A stretch of 64,000 bases of DNA, taken from the NCBI GenBank assembly GCA_023957575.1, contig JAMLGU010000005.1, positions 186,001-250,000 of the forward strand. Reading direction: 5' to 3'. Each line of letters starts with the position of its first letter. Within the stretch, counting starts at the first letter, position 1. This DNA is from Chitinophagaceae bacterium (GTDB taxonomy: Bacteria > Bacteroidota > Bacteroidia > Chitinophagales > Chitinophagaceae). Shown piece after piece: positions 55,336-64,000 of the stretch. A model generated the notes under the pieces. It ran no database searches. It saw nothing but the letters and a program-made list of their open reading frames with translations, and was not told where the DNA came from. Made by a program: the position numbers and the translations under genes.

Positions 55336-55851
55336 AATTGAGATTTTAGATTTGTGATTTGTGATTTGTGATTTATGATTACAGATTGGCAGATTGCAAA
55401 TTGCAGATTGCAGATTACAAATAGCAGATTTGCGATTTATGATTTGTGAAATTTGCAAATTGCTTACAGCCTAAAGCCTAAAGCTAACAGCCTACAGCCT
55501 AATGCTACCTGCCGAAGCCGTAGCTTTTTAGGGTTTGAGGTTCAAAGTTTGGGGTTCAAGTTTTAAGGTTTGAGGTTTCAGATTTTAGATTTGTGATTGC
55601 AGATTGGCAGATTACAGATTACAGATTTTAGATTTATGATTTTAGATTTATGATTTTAGATTTATGATTTTAGATTTATGATTTTAGATTTATGATTTTG
55701 CTTTAAGCTTACAGCCTATAGCCTATAGCTTAAAGCTTATAGCTTACAGCCTAAGGCATAAAGCCTATAGCCTACAAGCCGTAGCCGTAGCCGAAAGCCG
55801 TAGCTTCTTATAGTTTAAGGTTGATTGCAGATATTATATTTTTTTATTAAA
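55336..55851. repeat. Island of degenerate short tandem repeats (AGATTTxx / AGCCTAxx types)
   Basis: The 516 bases between folD and queE have no gene. Two repeat moods alternate: AGATTTGTGATTT / GCAGATTGCAGATTACA, and CAGCCTAAAGCCTATAGC. From 55624 to 55693 there are five perfect copies of the 14-base unit GATTTTAGATTTAT. A stretch at 55511-55545 (GCCGAAGCCGTAGC start) recurs on the other side of queE at 56700-56734 with three mismatches. Repeats of this kind are known between genes in Bacteroidota; their function is not. Confidence 0.85.
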
Positions 55852-56508
55852 ATGACAAAAAAACAAACTGACATTAATTTTTCATCAAAGAAATCCTCTT
55901 TGAAAAGTACAGCGTTGCTACCGGTAATGGAGCACTTTTATACCATTCAGGGAGAAGGCTTCCATCAGGGAAGGGCAGCTTATTTTATCAGATTGGGAGG
56001 ATGCGATGTGGGTTGCCCCTGGTGCGATGTAAAGGAAAGTTGGGCTTTTGAAGGCCATCCAATGTTGTCGGTAGAGCAGATTGTAAAAGAAGTAAAAAAG
56101 ACGAATACCGATGTAGCAGTTATCACCGGTGGCGAACCACTGCTTCATCATCTGGTGGAATTAACCACTGCCCTCAAAAATGAAAAAATAGCTACCCACC
56201 TTGAAACTTCAGGATCATCGCCGTTAAGCGGGCACTGGGACTGGATTTGTATTTCACCCAAAAAATTTAAGTCACCATTGGATGAAGTTTTGAAAGCAGC
56301 TCACGAATTGAAAGTAGTGGTTTTCAACAAAAGCGACTTCGACTGGGCCGAAAAACATGCGGCTCTGGTCTCAGAAGACTGTAAACTATATCTCCAACCC
56401 GAATGGAGCAAGGCAGATAAAATGATGCCGATGATTGTTGATTATATCAAATCACATCCAAAATGGGAACTCAGCCTGCAGATTCATAAGTTTATTAATG
56501 TACCGTAA
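55852..56508 (+). CDS. queE: 7-carboxy-7-deazaguanine synthase, radical SAM
   Basis: An enzyme of about 218 residues from the ATG at 55852. FYTIQGEGFHQGRAAYFIRL (about 28-47) is followed by the cluster motif CDVGCPWC (about 50-57), the CxxxCxxC of radical SAM enzymes; the GG(E)P motif is ITGGEPLLHH (about 92-101). It makes the deazapurine core for queuosine by ring contraction of carboxytetrahydropterin. The upstream TTG at 55825 is less likely to be the start. Other queuosine genes are not in the window. Confidence 0.92.
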   Translation: MTKKQTDINFSSKKSSLKSTALLPVMEHFYTIQGEGFHQGRAAYFIRLGGCDVGCPWCDVKESWAFEGHPMLSVEQIVKEVKKTNTDVAVITGGEPLLHHLVELTTALKNEKIATHLETSGSSPLSGHWDWICISPKKFKSPLDEVLKAAHELKVVVFNKSDFDWAEKHAALVSEDCKLYLQPEWSKADKMMPMIVDYIKSHPKWELSLQIHKFINVP

Positions 56509-56899
56509 TTGGATTGGTAGATTGCAGATTACAAATTGCAGATTTAAGATTTAAGATTTAAGATTTAAGATTACAGATTTAAGAATTGAGATTTGAGATT
56601 TGAGATTATAGATTGGCAAATTGCAGATTACAAATTACTGATTATTTTATATACTGCCAAACAGCCTAAAGGCTATAGCCTTTATCGCCGCAGCAGATTG
56701 CCGAAGCCGTAGCTTTTTAGGGTTTAAAGTTCAAGGCCTGAAGATAGCATAGAGCTTATAGCCAAAGGCCTACAGCTTAATGCATAAAGCCTACATTACT
56801 ACCTTTATCAGATTGATTTCATGATTTCAATTAAAAGTCTGAATTTTGAAACTTATTAATCTGACTTATTTCTTTATTGGTTCAATAAAATATTGCTGT
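56509..56899. repeat. Second island of degenerate short tandem repeats
   Basis: Between queE and the S9 peptidase gene there are 391 bases with tandem AGATTTA units (four in a row near 56542-56570), GCAGATTACAAATT units, AAAGGCTATAGCC units and the 35-base copy at 56700-56734 shared with the folD-queE island. It ends about 100 bases before the peptidase start. Confidence 0.8.
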
Positions 56900-59854
56900 A
56901 TGCGAAAATTGATGCTTCCTCTCCTAATTCTGATTTCCACGATTATTTCTGCTCAGAACAAAAAACCGCTCACACATGATGTGTATGACGGATGGAAATC
57001 TGCAGGTGAGAAAAAAATCAGTAATGACGGCAGGTTTGTACTTTATGCCATTAATCCGCAGCAGGGAGATGGCGTATTGTACATTCAATCGCTTGCAGAT
57101 ACTACTAAAAAACTGATGATAGAAAGGGGCTATGGCGCCGATTTTACATTTAACAACGATTTTGCCATTGCCAAAATAAAACCGTTTTATGCTGACACAA
57201 GGCAAGCCCGAATCAAAAAGAAAAAACCGGATGAAATGCCCAAAGACTCGCTTGCCATCATCGCGCTGAATGATTTTGCTATTCAAAAAACACCTTTATT
57301 AAAATCAGTTAAAATGCCCGAAAAATCGGGCGAATGGCTGGCTTACCTGTTAGATACTAATACGCTCAAGAATGAAAAACCGGTAAAAAAAGATACTGTG
57401 CAAACATTGGCACAATTGAGCGACTCCATCATAAAAAAATCATTAAAGGGAATTAAAGGAAAGATATCGAAAGAAAAGGTAATAGAAGCGGCCAATAAAA
57501 CTGCAAAAGAAATAATAAAAAATGGCGGCAAAGACCAGCCGATAACCGATGCAGAAGACGATGGAAAGCCAGGTGCAAAAAAAGGCGGCGGCACCGATTT
57601 GATATTAGCAAACCTATCTACGGGCAATAAAAAGACTTTTACACTCATCTCGGAATATTACTTTGACAAAAGTGGAAATACACTATTAATGGAAACTGCA
57701 AAGAATCCAAAAGATACTCTGAGCAAAGCCTATATTCTTCTTCATCAATTGAAAGAAAACAAAACAGACACCATCATGAGTGGTTTGAATGATGGCAAAA
57801 ATTTCGCATCGGATGAAGAAGGCAGACAGTGGGCTTTTGTCGCAGAAAGAGACAGTGTGGAAAAAGCGCTTCAAAAATTTTATAAATTGTGGTATTATGC
57901 AAATGGATCAGATTCTGCCCGAAATATTGTAAACAGTAATACACAGGGTGTGAAAAAAGGTTTCACCGTCAGTGAAAACGGTAGTATTAATTTTAGCAAG
58001 GACGGTAAAAAACTGTTTTTTGGCGTAGCGCCAATTCAACCGCCAAAGGATACAACCTTTGTAGATTTTGAAACTGCCAGATTGGATGTATGGCATTACA
58101 ATGATGATTACATTCAGCCACAACAACTCAAACAATTACCTTCCGAAAGCAAAAGAAGCTATCTGGCAGTTATCATTCCCGGGCAAAATCATATTGTGCA
58201 ATTGGGCAGCGAGGATGCAGAAAATGTATCTCTTGTAAATGAAGGTAATGCCGACTGGGTATTGGCGCAATCCAACAAAGGAAACCGAATTGCATCCAAC
58301 TGGGAAGGCAGAACAAAAGCAACAGCCTATATCATTGACACTAAAACAGGAAGCAGAAAAACAGTTCAGAAAGATTTATACACTTTCTATCAGGCATCTC
58401 CAGGAGGCAAATATGTGATATGGTACCAGCCTGAATTGAAAAATTATTTTGCATACAATGTAGCTTCCGGAAAAATAAATAATATTTCAAAAAATATATC
58501 CCAGCCATTATATGATATAGAAACCGATGTACCCGACTTACCACGCCAGATGGGGACAATCGGCTGGACAAAAGATGATAAAGATTTACTAATAAACAGT
58601 TTTTATGATATCTGGCGTACTGATCCTGAAGGCATCAAAATGCCGGTCAATCTTACTAAAATGACATCTGCAAAAAATCTGAATTTCTCATTGGTAAACC
58701 TTGATTCGGAAAAAAGATTTTTTAATGCCGATGATACATTATTGCTAACAGCATTAAACAGAAACGATAAAACCTGGAGCCTGTATTCACTCAGGCTTAA
58801 TTCGGATAAAGCGCCTACACTCATTTCCAATGAAAAGAAAAGTTTTTCAGGAATCATCAAAGCTAAAGACAGACCTATATATTTTCTTCAGAAATCAGAT
58901 ATAGGTTCTTCCGAACTTTATGCAGGCGGAAATTTTAATCAACTAACACAATTGACGAATATTGCCGATCAGCAAAAAGAATACAACTGGCTGACTGCAG
59001 AATTAGTAAGCTGGAAAATGTTTGACAGCAAAATGAGCCAGGGCATCCTGTACAAACCGGAAGATTTTGACCCTAATAAGAAGTATCCGGTATTATTTTA
59101 TTTTTATGAAAAGAATTCTAACGGTCTGTATTCTTACAAAGCTCCGGCGCCAAGCGCTTCTACTATTAATATTCCCTATTTTGTAAGCAATGGTTATTTA
59201 GTTTTTGACCCTGATATCTATTACAAAACCGGTTATCCCGGAGAAAGTGCATACAACAGTGTGGTAAGCGCTGCAAAAATGTTGAGCAAAAGACCTTATG
59301 TGGACAGTACCCGAATGGGCATTCAGGGTCAGAGTTGGGGCGGCTATCAGGTAGCTTACTTAGTTACGCGTACTAATATATTCCGAGCAGCAGGTGCAGG
59401 AGCACCGGTAGGCAATATGACCAGCGCTTACGGCGGTATTCGTTGGGGCACCGGTATGTTACGTGAGTTTCAATACGAAAAGCAGCAAAGCCGAATTGGA
59501 GCCACACTCTGGGAAAAACCAGAATTATACATCAAAAATTCACCTGTTTTTTCTGCCAATAAAATAACTACTCCCCTTCTCATCATGCACAATGATGCTG
59601 ATGGAGCCGTACCCTGGTATCAGGGAATAGAACTTTATTCGGCAATGAGGAGGTTGGGCAAAAAAGTATGGATGCTTCAATACAATAATGAAGATCACAA
59701 CCTGGTGGAAAGAAGAAATCGCAAGGACTTGTCAATAAGACTATCGCAGTTTTTCGATTATTATTTGAAAGGTGCTAAACCTGCAAACTGGATTTTGCAT
59801 GGAGTGCCTGCTGTTGACAAGGGCAGAACCTGGGGCTTGGAAATTGCGGAATAG
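56900..59854 (+). CDS. S9-family prolyl oligopeptidase-type serine peptidase
   Basis: A protein of about 984 residues from the ATG at 56900, with a signal peptide (about 1-18, ending IISAQ). An N-terminal beta-propeller region to about residue 680 precedes an alpha/beta hydrolase domain. The catalytic Ser is in GIQGQSWGGYQ (about residue 817), Asp in MHNDADGAVP and His in NNEDHNL near the C-terminus. The propeller has long insertions with Lys-rich and Gly-rich segments (about 170-255). S9 enzymes cut short peptides; it is probably periplasmic. Confidence 0.93.
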   Translation: MRKLMLPLLILISTIISAQNKKPLTHDVYDGWKSAGEKKISNDGRFVLYAINPQQGDGVLYIQSLADTTKKLMIERGYGADFTFNNDFAIAKIKPFYADTRQARIKKKKPDEMPKDSLAIIALNDFAIQKTPLLKSVKMPEKSGEWLAYLLDTNTLKNEKPVKKDTVQTLAQLSDSIIKKSLKGIKGKISKEKVIEAANKTAKEIIKNGGKDQPITDAEDDGKPGAKKGGGTDLILANLSTGNKKTFTLISEYYFDKSGNTLLMETAKNPKDTLSKAYILLHQLKENKTDTIMSGLNDGKNFASDEEGRQWAFVAERDSVEKALQKFYKLWYYANGSDSARNIVNSNTQGVKKGFTVSENGSINFSKDGKKLFFGVAPIQPPKDTTFVDFETARLDVWHYNDDYIQPQQLKQLPSESKRSYLAVIIPGQNHIVQLGSEDAENVSLVNEGNADWVLAQSNKGNRIASNWEGRTKATAYIIDTKTGSRKTVQKDLYTFYQASPGGKYVIWYQPELKNYFAYNVASGKINNISKNISQPLYDIETDVPDLPRQMGTIGWTKDDKDLLINSFYDIWRTDPEGIKMPVNLTKMTSAKNLNFSLVNLDSEKRFFNADDTLLLTALNRNDKTWSLYSLRLNSDKAPTLISNEKKSFSGIIKAKDRPIYFLQKSDIGSSELYAGGNFNQLTQLTNIADQQKEYNWLTAELVSWKMFDSKMSQGILYKPEDFDPNKKYPVLFYFYEKNSNGLYSYKAPAPSASTINIPYFVSNGYLVFDPDIYYKTGYPGESAYNSVVSAAKMLSKRPYVDSTRMGIQGQSWGGYQVAYLVTRTNIFRAAGAGAPVGNMTSAYGGIRWGTGMLREFQYEKQQSRIGATLWEKPELYIKNSPVFSANKITTPLLIMHNDADGAVPWYQGIELYSAMRRLGKKVWMLQYNNEDHNLVERRNRKDLSIRLSQFFDYYLKGAKPANWILHGVPAVDKGRTWGLEIAE

Positions 59855-59866
59855 CAAATATGAATG

Positions 59867-59909
59867 GGAAGTCAGAGTCAACTAATAGATTAAGTTTTCT
59901 CTGACTTCC
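59867..59909. terminator. Bidirectional terminator between S9 peptidase and decarboxylase genes
   Basis: GGAAGTCAGAG (59867-59877) pairs perfectly with CTCTGACTTCC (59899-59909) over 11 bases. The loop is 21 bases and the U-tracts are weak, but the position between convergent genes supports the call. Confidence 0.65.
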
Positions 59910-59911
59910 TG

Positions 59912-61339
59912 TTATTTCACTTTCGCCAAACACCTTTCAATCATGGCAACTGCCCTGTCCACTATTTCTTTTTTTGTCCTGAAAGAAAGGATAGCGATTC
60001 TGATTACAAACCTGTTATTAATAATCGAAGAGCTTAAAAACACATCGCCATCTGCATGAATTTCATCCATGAGTTTTTTGTTCTTTTCATCTGCATCTGT
60101 TTCAAAAGGATACCAGAAATAACTCACAGACAAATCAGGCTCGGGACCCAGGCAGAAACCGAGGTCTGCCAAACGGTTTCTGAAATATTTTACTAATAGC
60201 AATTTTTCTTCCAGACAGGTTATGAAAGGTTCTATGCCGTGAATCTGCAATGGCAACCACAGACGCAACCCTCTGAAATGTCGGGTCAGCTCCGGCGACA
60301 GATTTGAAGGGCTTTTCACCAAATCATCTCCTGCTGCATCCTGCATGTAATTTGTTTCATAGTGATTGGAATGGAGCGCTGCTTTTTTATCTTTTATCAA
60401 CACAGCGCCGAGACCATAAGGCAGAAACATTGATTTATGAGGATCAACTATAATAGAGTCCGTCCGTTCAATTCCTGCAAACAAATCCTTCTTTGAGGTA
60501 AGTATAAAAAATCCACCATAAGCCGCATCCACATGAAACCACATTTTATATTTTTCGGCAACATCTGCAATTTCATTTAATGGATCCACTGCTCCGGTAT
60601 CAGTTGTTCCGGCTGTTGCCACCACAAGAAACGGTATCAACCCCTCTGCAATGTCTTTTTGGATAATGGATTCAAGTGAATCGGGTTTCATTCTGAAATA
60701 ATCATCGAGAGCCACATGGCGAATGACAACATCCTCCAGTCCGATTATCCGCAATGCTTTTTGTGTGGAATGATGCACCTGATCGCTCAGATAAACCACA
60801 TGCTTCGGTATCCTCTCATTTTTAACCTGATGCTTGTCTCTGGCTGCCGTAAAAGCAATAAGTGTGGAAACCGAACCTCCTGAGGTAAGATTTCCAACAG
60901 AACTTTTCGGATAAGAAAAAACCGATTTCAGCCAGTTGATCGCTTCATTCTCGATCGCTACAGCGCCGGGCGATGCGTAATACACACCTGCATAAGGATT
61001 GGTTACGGCCGCCATAAAATCAGCCAATGCTGCAGTGAAAACACCGCCTCCCGGGATATAGCCTAAGTGTGTGCCGGCAGCCGCATTTATACCTGTACCA
61101 GCAACCTCCCTCTGGTATAAATCAATAATTTCCGACAACTGATGCGGCTGGTTATCTATACCCACCGGCCCTGCATCTTTATCAAAAAAACCTCTTACTG
61201 TGCTCAACCCGGAGATAAACCTATTTGCAAAATCCGATACTTTTTGTATCATCCCTTTTCTTTCAGTCTCCGGTATATCAAGCAGGCTGCTGGTTTTGTT
61301 AAGCTCATTCAGTTTTTCAACTATCTCATCATTTTGCAT
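59912..61339 (-). CDS. Group II PLP-dependent decarboxylase (aromatic amino acid / glutamate decarboxylase family)
   Basis: A 475-residue enzyme. It has LTSGGSVSTLIAFTAARD (about 151-168), His 190 stacking on the cofactor ring, ATAGTTDTGAVDPL, DAAYGGFF with the cofactor Asp at 271, and the Schiff-base Lys 302 in DPHKSMFLPYG. The family decarboxylates aromatic L-amino acids, histidine, glutamate or diaminobutyrate; the substrate cannot be fixed here. It lies 58 bases downstream of the AhpD-like gene on the same strand. Confidence 0.92.
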   Translation of the reverse strand: MQNDEIVEKLNELNKTSSLLDIPETERKGMIQKVSDFANRFISGLSTVRGFFDKDAGPVGIDNQPHQLSEIIDLYQREVAGTGINAAAGTHLGYIPGGGVFTAALADFMAAVTNPYAGVYYASPGAVAIENEAINWLKSVFSYPKSSVGNLTSGGSVSTLIAFTAARDKHQVKNERIPKHVVYLSDQVHHSTQKALRIIGLEDVVIRHVALDDYFRMKPDSLESIIQKDIAEGLIPFLVVATAGTTDTGAVDPLNEIADVAEKYKMWFHVDAAYGGFFILTSKKDLFAGIERTDSIIVDPHKSMFLPYGLGAVLIKDKKAALHSNHYETNYMQDAAGDDLVKSPSNLSPELTRHFRGLRLWLPLQIHGIEPFITCLEEKLLLVKYFRNRLADLGFCLGPEPDLSVSYFWYPFETDADEKNKKLMDEIHADGDVFLSSSIINNRFVIRIAILSFRTKKEIVDRAVAMIERCLAKVK

Positions 61340-61397
61340 AAAACGATATTAACAACTAATCAATTGCTTTAAAATAAGACACTCACTGTTTTTTCAA

Positions 61398-61835
61398 TTA
61401 GTCCAATGGCGAATGTGTAGTGATGGCAATCCTGTTCCATCCGTTAATGGCGACTACAGCCATAATTACTGCTGCCAGTTCTTTTTCGGTCAGATGGGCA
61501 GCCGCTTCATTATACACCTCATCAGGTACGTGTTTGCCTGCAATTAAAGTCATTGCTTCTGTAAGCGCCAGGGCTGCTCTTTCCTTATCGGTGTATAAAT
61601 CAGTTTCGCGCCAGGCATCTAATAAAAACAATCTTTGTGCAGTCTCTCCCATCTTCATTGCATCTCTGGTATGCATATTGATGCAGTAAGCACATCCGTT
61701 GATCTGAGAGGCGCGTGTTTTAATCAACTCATATAATTTTTTGTCTAAGCCGCTTGCTGCCAGATACTTTTCCAATCCAATCATTGCCTCATAAGCTTCA
61801 GGTGAAACCTGCGATACATTTATTCTCTTGTTCAT
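61398..61835 (-). CDS. Carboxymuconolactone decarboxylase / AhpD-like protein
   Basis: A 145-residue protein with the AhpD CxxC motif and proton-relay His in KTRASQINGCAYCINMHTRD (about 43-62). The family includes alkylhydroperoxidases that use this disulfide; many members are of unknown specificity. It may be cotranscribed with the decarboxylase. Confidence 0.88.
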   Translation of the reverse strand: MNKRINVSQVSPEAYEAMIGLEKYLAASGLDKKLYELIKTRASQINGCAYCINMHTRDAMKMGETAQRLFLLDAWRETDLYTDKERAALALTEAMTLIAGKHVPDEVYNEAAAHLTEKELAAVIMAVVAINGWNRIAITTHSPLD

Positions 61836-62026
61836 TATAAATTATTTTTGTTTCAGAATAATTTGACGATATTATTTCAATAACCTTTTAAAAAACTTGA
61901 ATAAATTTAGAAATAAAATATGAAAACCTCAGCAGATATTTTCAGACAATATCCGATTTGAAAAATTATTTTAGTACTTTTCAGGTTGAATAGAATGAAA
62001 GCTTAAAAAAGAAATTAATACGAAAT

Positions 62027-62683
62027 ATGCAAACCCTAAAGATTTTAAATTCTGGCTTTATCACCCATGATGTAAAAAGATTCATATTGGAAAAGCCTAA
62101 AGGATTTGTATATCGGCCCGGGCAATCTGCTCATATTTCAATCAATCTGCCGGGATGGGAAGATAAAATCCGCCCTTTCACTTTCACTTCATTAAACGAC
62201 TGGCCTTATCTCGAATTCATTATCAAAATACATGACGACCATAACGGAGTTACTAACGAGTTAGGCAAACTGAAATTAGGTTCAGAACTGCTGTTGCATG
62301 ATGTTTTTGGCTCTATCGAATACAAAGGCCCCGGTATTTTTATTGCAGGCGGAACAGGCATTACGCCCTTCATTGCAATTTTCAGGGCATTATATATTAG
62401 CGACAACTTAAGAAAAATTGGTTTGATTTACTCCAACAGAACTAAGGAAGACATTATTTTGGGACAGGAATTATTTAAGATGCTGGGGCCTGCTTATATC
62501 AATATATTCACACGAGAAGGTGTCATTGGTTTCTGGGAAAGAAGGATTGACCGGAAATATCTGATTGAAACGATCCGGAATTTTGATACCCGGTTTTATG
62601 TTTGCGGCCCCCAAAAATTTACCGAAGATATTACAAAAGACCTGATTAATCTGGGAGTAAATCCTCAGTCTTTAATTGTTTAA
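62027..62683 (+). CDS. Small FAD/NAD(P)H-binding ferredoxin-reductase-like flavoprotein
   Basis: A 218-residue protein with two domains. The FAD domain has IRPFTFTSLNDWPYLEF (about 50-66), the RxxTxxS flavin motif. The nucleotide-binding domain has GIFIAGGTGITPFIAIF (about 104-120) and ends with FYVCGPQKFTEDITKDL. There is no FeS domain, so an electron partner must be elsewhere. It is the first of three small genes on the plus strand. Confidence 0.85.
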   Translation: MQTLKILNSGFITHDVKRFILEKPKGFVYRPGQSAHISINLPGWEDKIRPFTFTSLNDWPYLEFIIKIHDDHNGVTNELGKLKLGSELLLHDVFGSIEYKGPGIFIAGGTGITPFIAIFRALYISDNLRKIGLIYSNRTKEDIILGQELFKMLGPAYINIFTREGVIGFWERRIDRKYLIETIRNFDTRFYVCGPQKFTEDITKDLINLGVNPQSLIV

Positions 62684-62747
62684 TTTTCAACAAAACGGTT
62701 AATAATTCGTTGTAGGGATATAAATTTCAACAACCTTGAATTTTAAA

Positions 62748-63068
62748 ATGGATTTATCGAATTTGAAAGATACATACAATTTTATATTGCTTGAATTTTT
62801 TGCAGAATGGTGCAGTTCATGCCAAACAATGTTTCCGATTATTGATAAATTTGAAAGCAATATGCAGGACAAGCTGGAAGTCATCAAAATTGACATTGAT
62901 AAAAACCCTCAGATAGCCGGTATTTATCAAATTAAAAATGTACCCACCTTTGTATTATTTAAAAACGGGAAAGAAATTTGGCGACAGGTGGGGCTGATAA
63001 CCAATCGGGAATTGAAATTGGTATTTCAAAAATTTAACGTCGAAACTGAAAATTCAAATCATATCTAA
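62748..63068 (+). CDS. Thioredoxin-family protein
   Basis: A protein of about 106 residues from the ATG at 62748. The thioredoxin fold is complete: FFAEWCSSCQTMFP with the redox Cys pair at 22 and 25 (CSSC instead of the usual CGPC), IDIDKNPQIAGIYQIKNVPT with the cis-Pro, and FKNGKEIWRQVG. The CSSC active site suggests altered redox potential. It is a cytosolic disulfide reductase or oxidant-handling protein. Confidence 0.9.
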   Translation: MDLSNLKDTYNFILLEFFAEWCSSCQTMFPIIDKFESNMQDKLEVIKIDIDKNPQIAGIYQIKNVPTFVLFKNGKEIWRQVGLITNRELKLVFQKFNVETENSNHI

Positions 63069-63086
63069 TAAATAAATATTAAAACT

Positions 63087-63596
63087 ATGTCTTTAAAAGA
63101 ATCAATTATTGCCGAACTGAAACACGAAGCTGAAAGTACCAGAAAACTATTAGAAAGGGTTCCTTCCGATAAGTTTGACTGGAAGCCACACGAAAAATCA
63201 ATGAGTTTGAAAAGTCTGGCTACGCATATTGCCAATCTTTCAAGATTTGCAGGTATAATAGCCAGCACTCCTTATCTTGATTTTGCCGAGGGAGGATTGA
63301 TTAAACCAGAAATAAATAATACCAGCGATCTGATTCACGAACTTCAAACCGGAATTCAGACCTCTATTGAAGCATTACAGTCAGTAACCGATGAGGATTT
63401 GAAACAAAACTGGGCATTAAAAAATAAAGGCCATGTCATTTTCGAATTACCGAAAGCGGTAGCTATTAGAAATGTGGGAATGAATCACATATACCATCAT
63501 CGAGGGCAATTGAGTGTTTATCTTCGTTTATTAGATGTAAAAATACCAGGAATGTATGGCCCCAGTAATGATGAAATGGCTCAGGCGGGTTTTTAA
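63087..63596 (+). CDS. DinB-family (YfiT/bacillithiol-transferase fold) protein
   Basis: A 169-residue four-helix protein with the three metal His of the DinB fold: His in SLKSLATHIANLSRF (about residue 47) and the pair in NHIYHHRGQLSVYL (about 133-138). FDWKPHEKSMSLKSLA is typical. The family includes thiol S-transferases, and many members are uncharacterised. It starts 18 bases after the thioredoxin gene. Confidence 0.88.
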   Translation: MSLKESIIAELKHEAESTRKLLERVPSDKFDWKPHEKSMSLKSLATHIANLSRFAGIIASTPYLDFAEGGLIKPEINNTSDLIHELQTGIQTSIEALQSVTDEDLKQNWALKNKGHVIFELPKAVAIRNVGMNHIYHHRGQLSVYLRLLDVKIPGMYGPSNDEMAQAGF

Positions 63597-63686
63597 ACGG
63601 ATAATTTTTTGAAAGTTTATCTTTAATCAATTTTATTAAAAAAAAGGGGGGTCTCAGTATTTGGTTGTAGCGCTCCCCTAATATTT

Positions 63687-64000
63687 ATGACAGTAAGAAT
63701 CGCTCCGAGACAAGAATCCCAACAAAGAGGCTGGATATTACTGGCTTTGATGTGTACCATGATGCTGGCTGCAATGGACACCACTATTGTAGCTACAGCG
63801 ATACCGCAAATCGTGGGCGATTTGGGCGGGTTCTCCATGTTCAGCTGGGTATTTTCGGTTTATCTGCTTGCGCAAACCGTTACTATCCCCATTTATGGGA
63901 AACTTGCAGATTTATATGGCAGAAAACCGGTATTGCTTATTGGTACCATCATTTTTTTAATTGGCTCTGCTACATCAGGGGCATCCTGGAACATGACCTC
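63687..64000 (+). CDS. MFS drug exporter, DHA2 (EmrB/QacA) type, 3' end cut by window edge
   Basis: 104 complete codons are visible from the ATG at 63687. They hold the first helix with the DHA2 motif (MMLAAMDTTIVATAIPQIVG) and the MFS loop 2-3 motif GKLADLYGRKPVLLIG. The rest lies outside the window. The family exports drugs or metabolites by proton antiport. Confidence 0.88.
   Translation, partial: MTVRIAPRQESQQRGWILLALMCTMMLAAMDTTIVATAIPQIVGDLGGFSMFSWVFSVYLLAQTVTIPIYGKLADLYGRKPVLLIGTIIFLIGSATSGASWNMT

Noticed and set aside
55336..56899. CRISPR-like arrays
   Set aside because: The repeats are short (7-14 bases), directly tandem and degenerate. There are no unique spacers of constant length and no cas genes.

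Overview
The window is a piece of a Bacteroidota chromosome, most likely from the Chitinophagaceae or a close relative. Support for this: a SusC/SusD/DUF1735 operon, a second TonB receptor with DUF4876 and DUF6850 partners, lineage-typical families (DUF4254, FISUMP, SHOCT, VIT1-like), AT-rich DNA with weak ribosome sites, and several copies of the Bacteroidota -7 promoter box TAnnTTTG. No rRNA, tRNA or CRISPR array was seen.

Layout. 1-12.6 kb (minus strand): metG with its own terminator, then a large AsmA-like protein, an M43 metalloprotease, a YbdL-like aminotransferase, aroQ, an MFS transporter, and a DUF4254/glycosyltransferase-9 pair that runs off the left edge. 12.8-16.2 kb: an acyl-CoA-binding protein convergent with rpsL-rpsG (fusA is not next to them), a lipoprotein of unknown function and ilvE. 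16.3-18.8 kb (plus): a compact four-gene run of a HolD-like protein, rdgB, an ECF sigma factor and a probable anti-sigma factor with three internal repeats. 18.9-21.7 kb: an IS66-family element with a broken transposase, directly followed by a 348-bp internally deleted IS66 derivative.

21.8-31.9 kb holds the most unusual locus: a five-gene minus-strand operon of a TonB receptor, a DUF4876 lipoprotein, a DUF6850 outer-membrane barrel and two tandem secreted gingipain-like (C25) peptidases with helical-repeat C-termini. It looks like an envelope system that binds, moves and cleaves a peptide or protein, but its ligand is unknown.

32.3-41.5 kb is mixed: a diphthine-ammonia-ligase-like ATPase, a lipid A modification pair (PAP2 phosphatase and phosphoethanolamine transferase), a type II restriction-modification module bounded by inverted repeats that has damaged a neighbouring phosphodiester glycosidase gene, a VIT1-like transporter, a YkgJ cysteine-cluster protein, a SHOCT protein and ssb. 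42-46.2 kb: a lipoprotein with seven near-identical repeats and a FISUMP domain, a TMEM175-like channel and an ankyrin lipoprotein, then a structured repeat-rich intergenic stretch. 46.9-54 kb: an ectonucleotide-phosphodiesterase-like enzyme and the SusC-SusD-DUF1735 operon. 54.4-59.9 kb: folD, queE and an S9 peptidase separated by islands of degenerate short tandem repeats. 59.9-64 kb: a PLP decarboxylase, an AhpD-like protein, a small flavin reductase, a thioredoxin, a DinB-family protein and the start of a DHA2-type MFS exporter.
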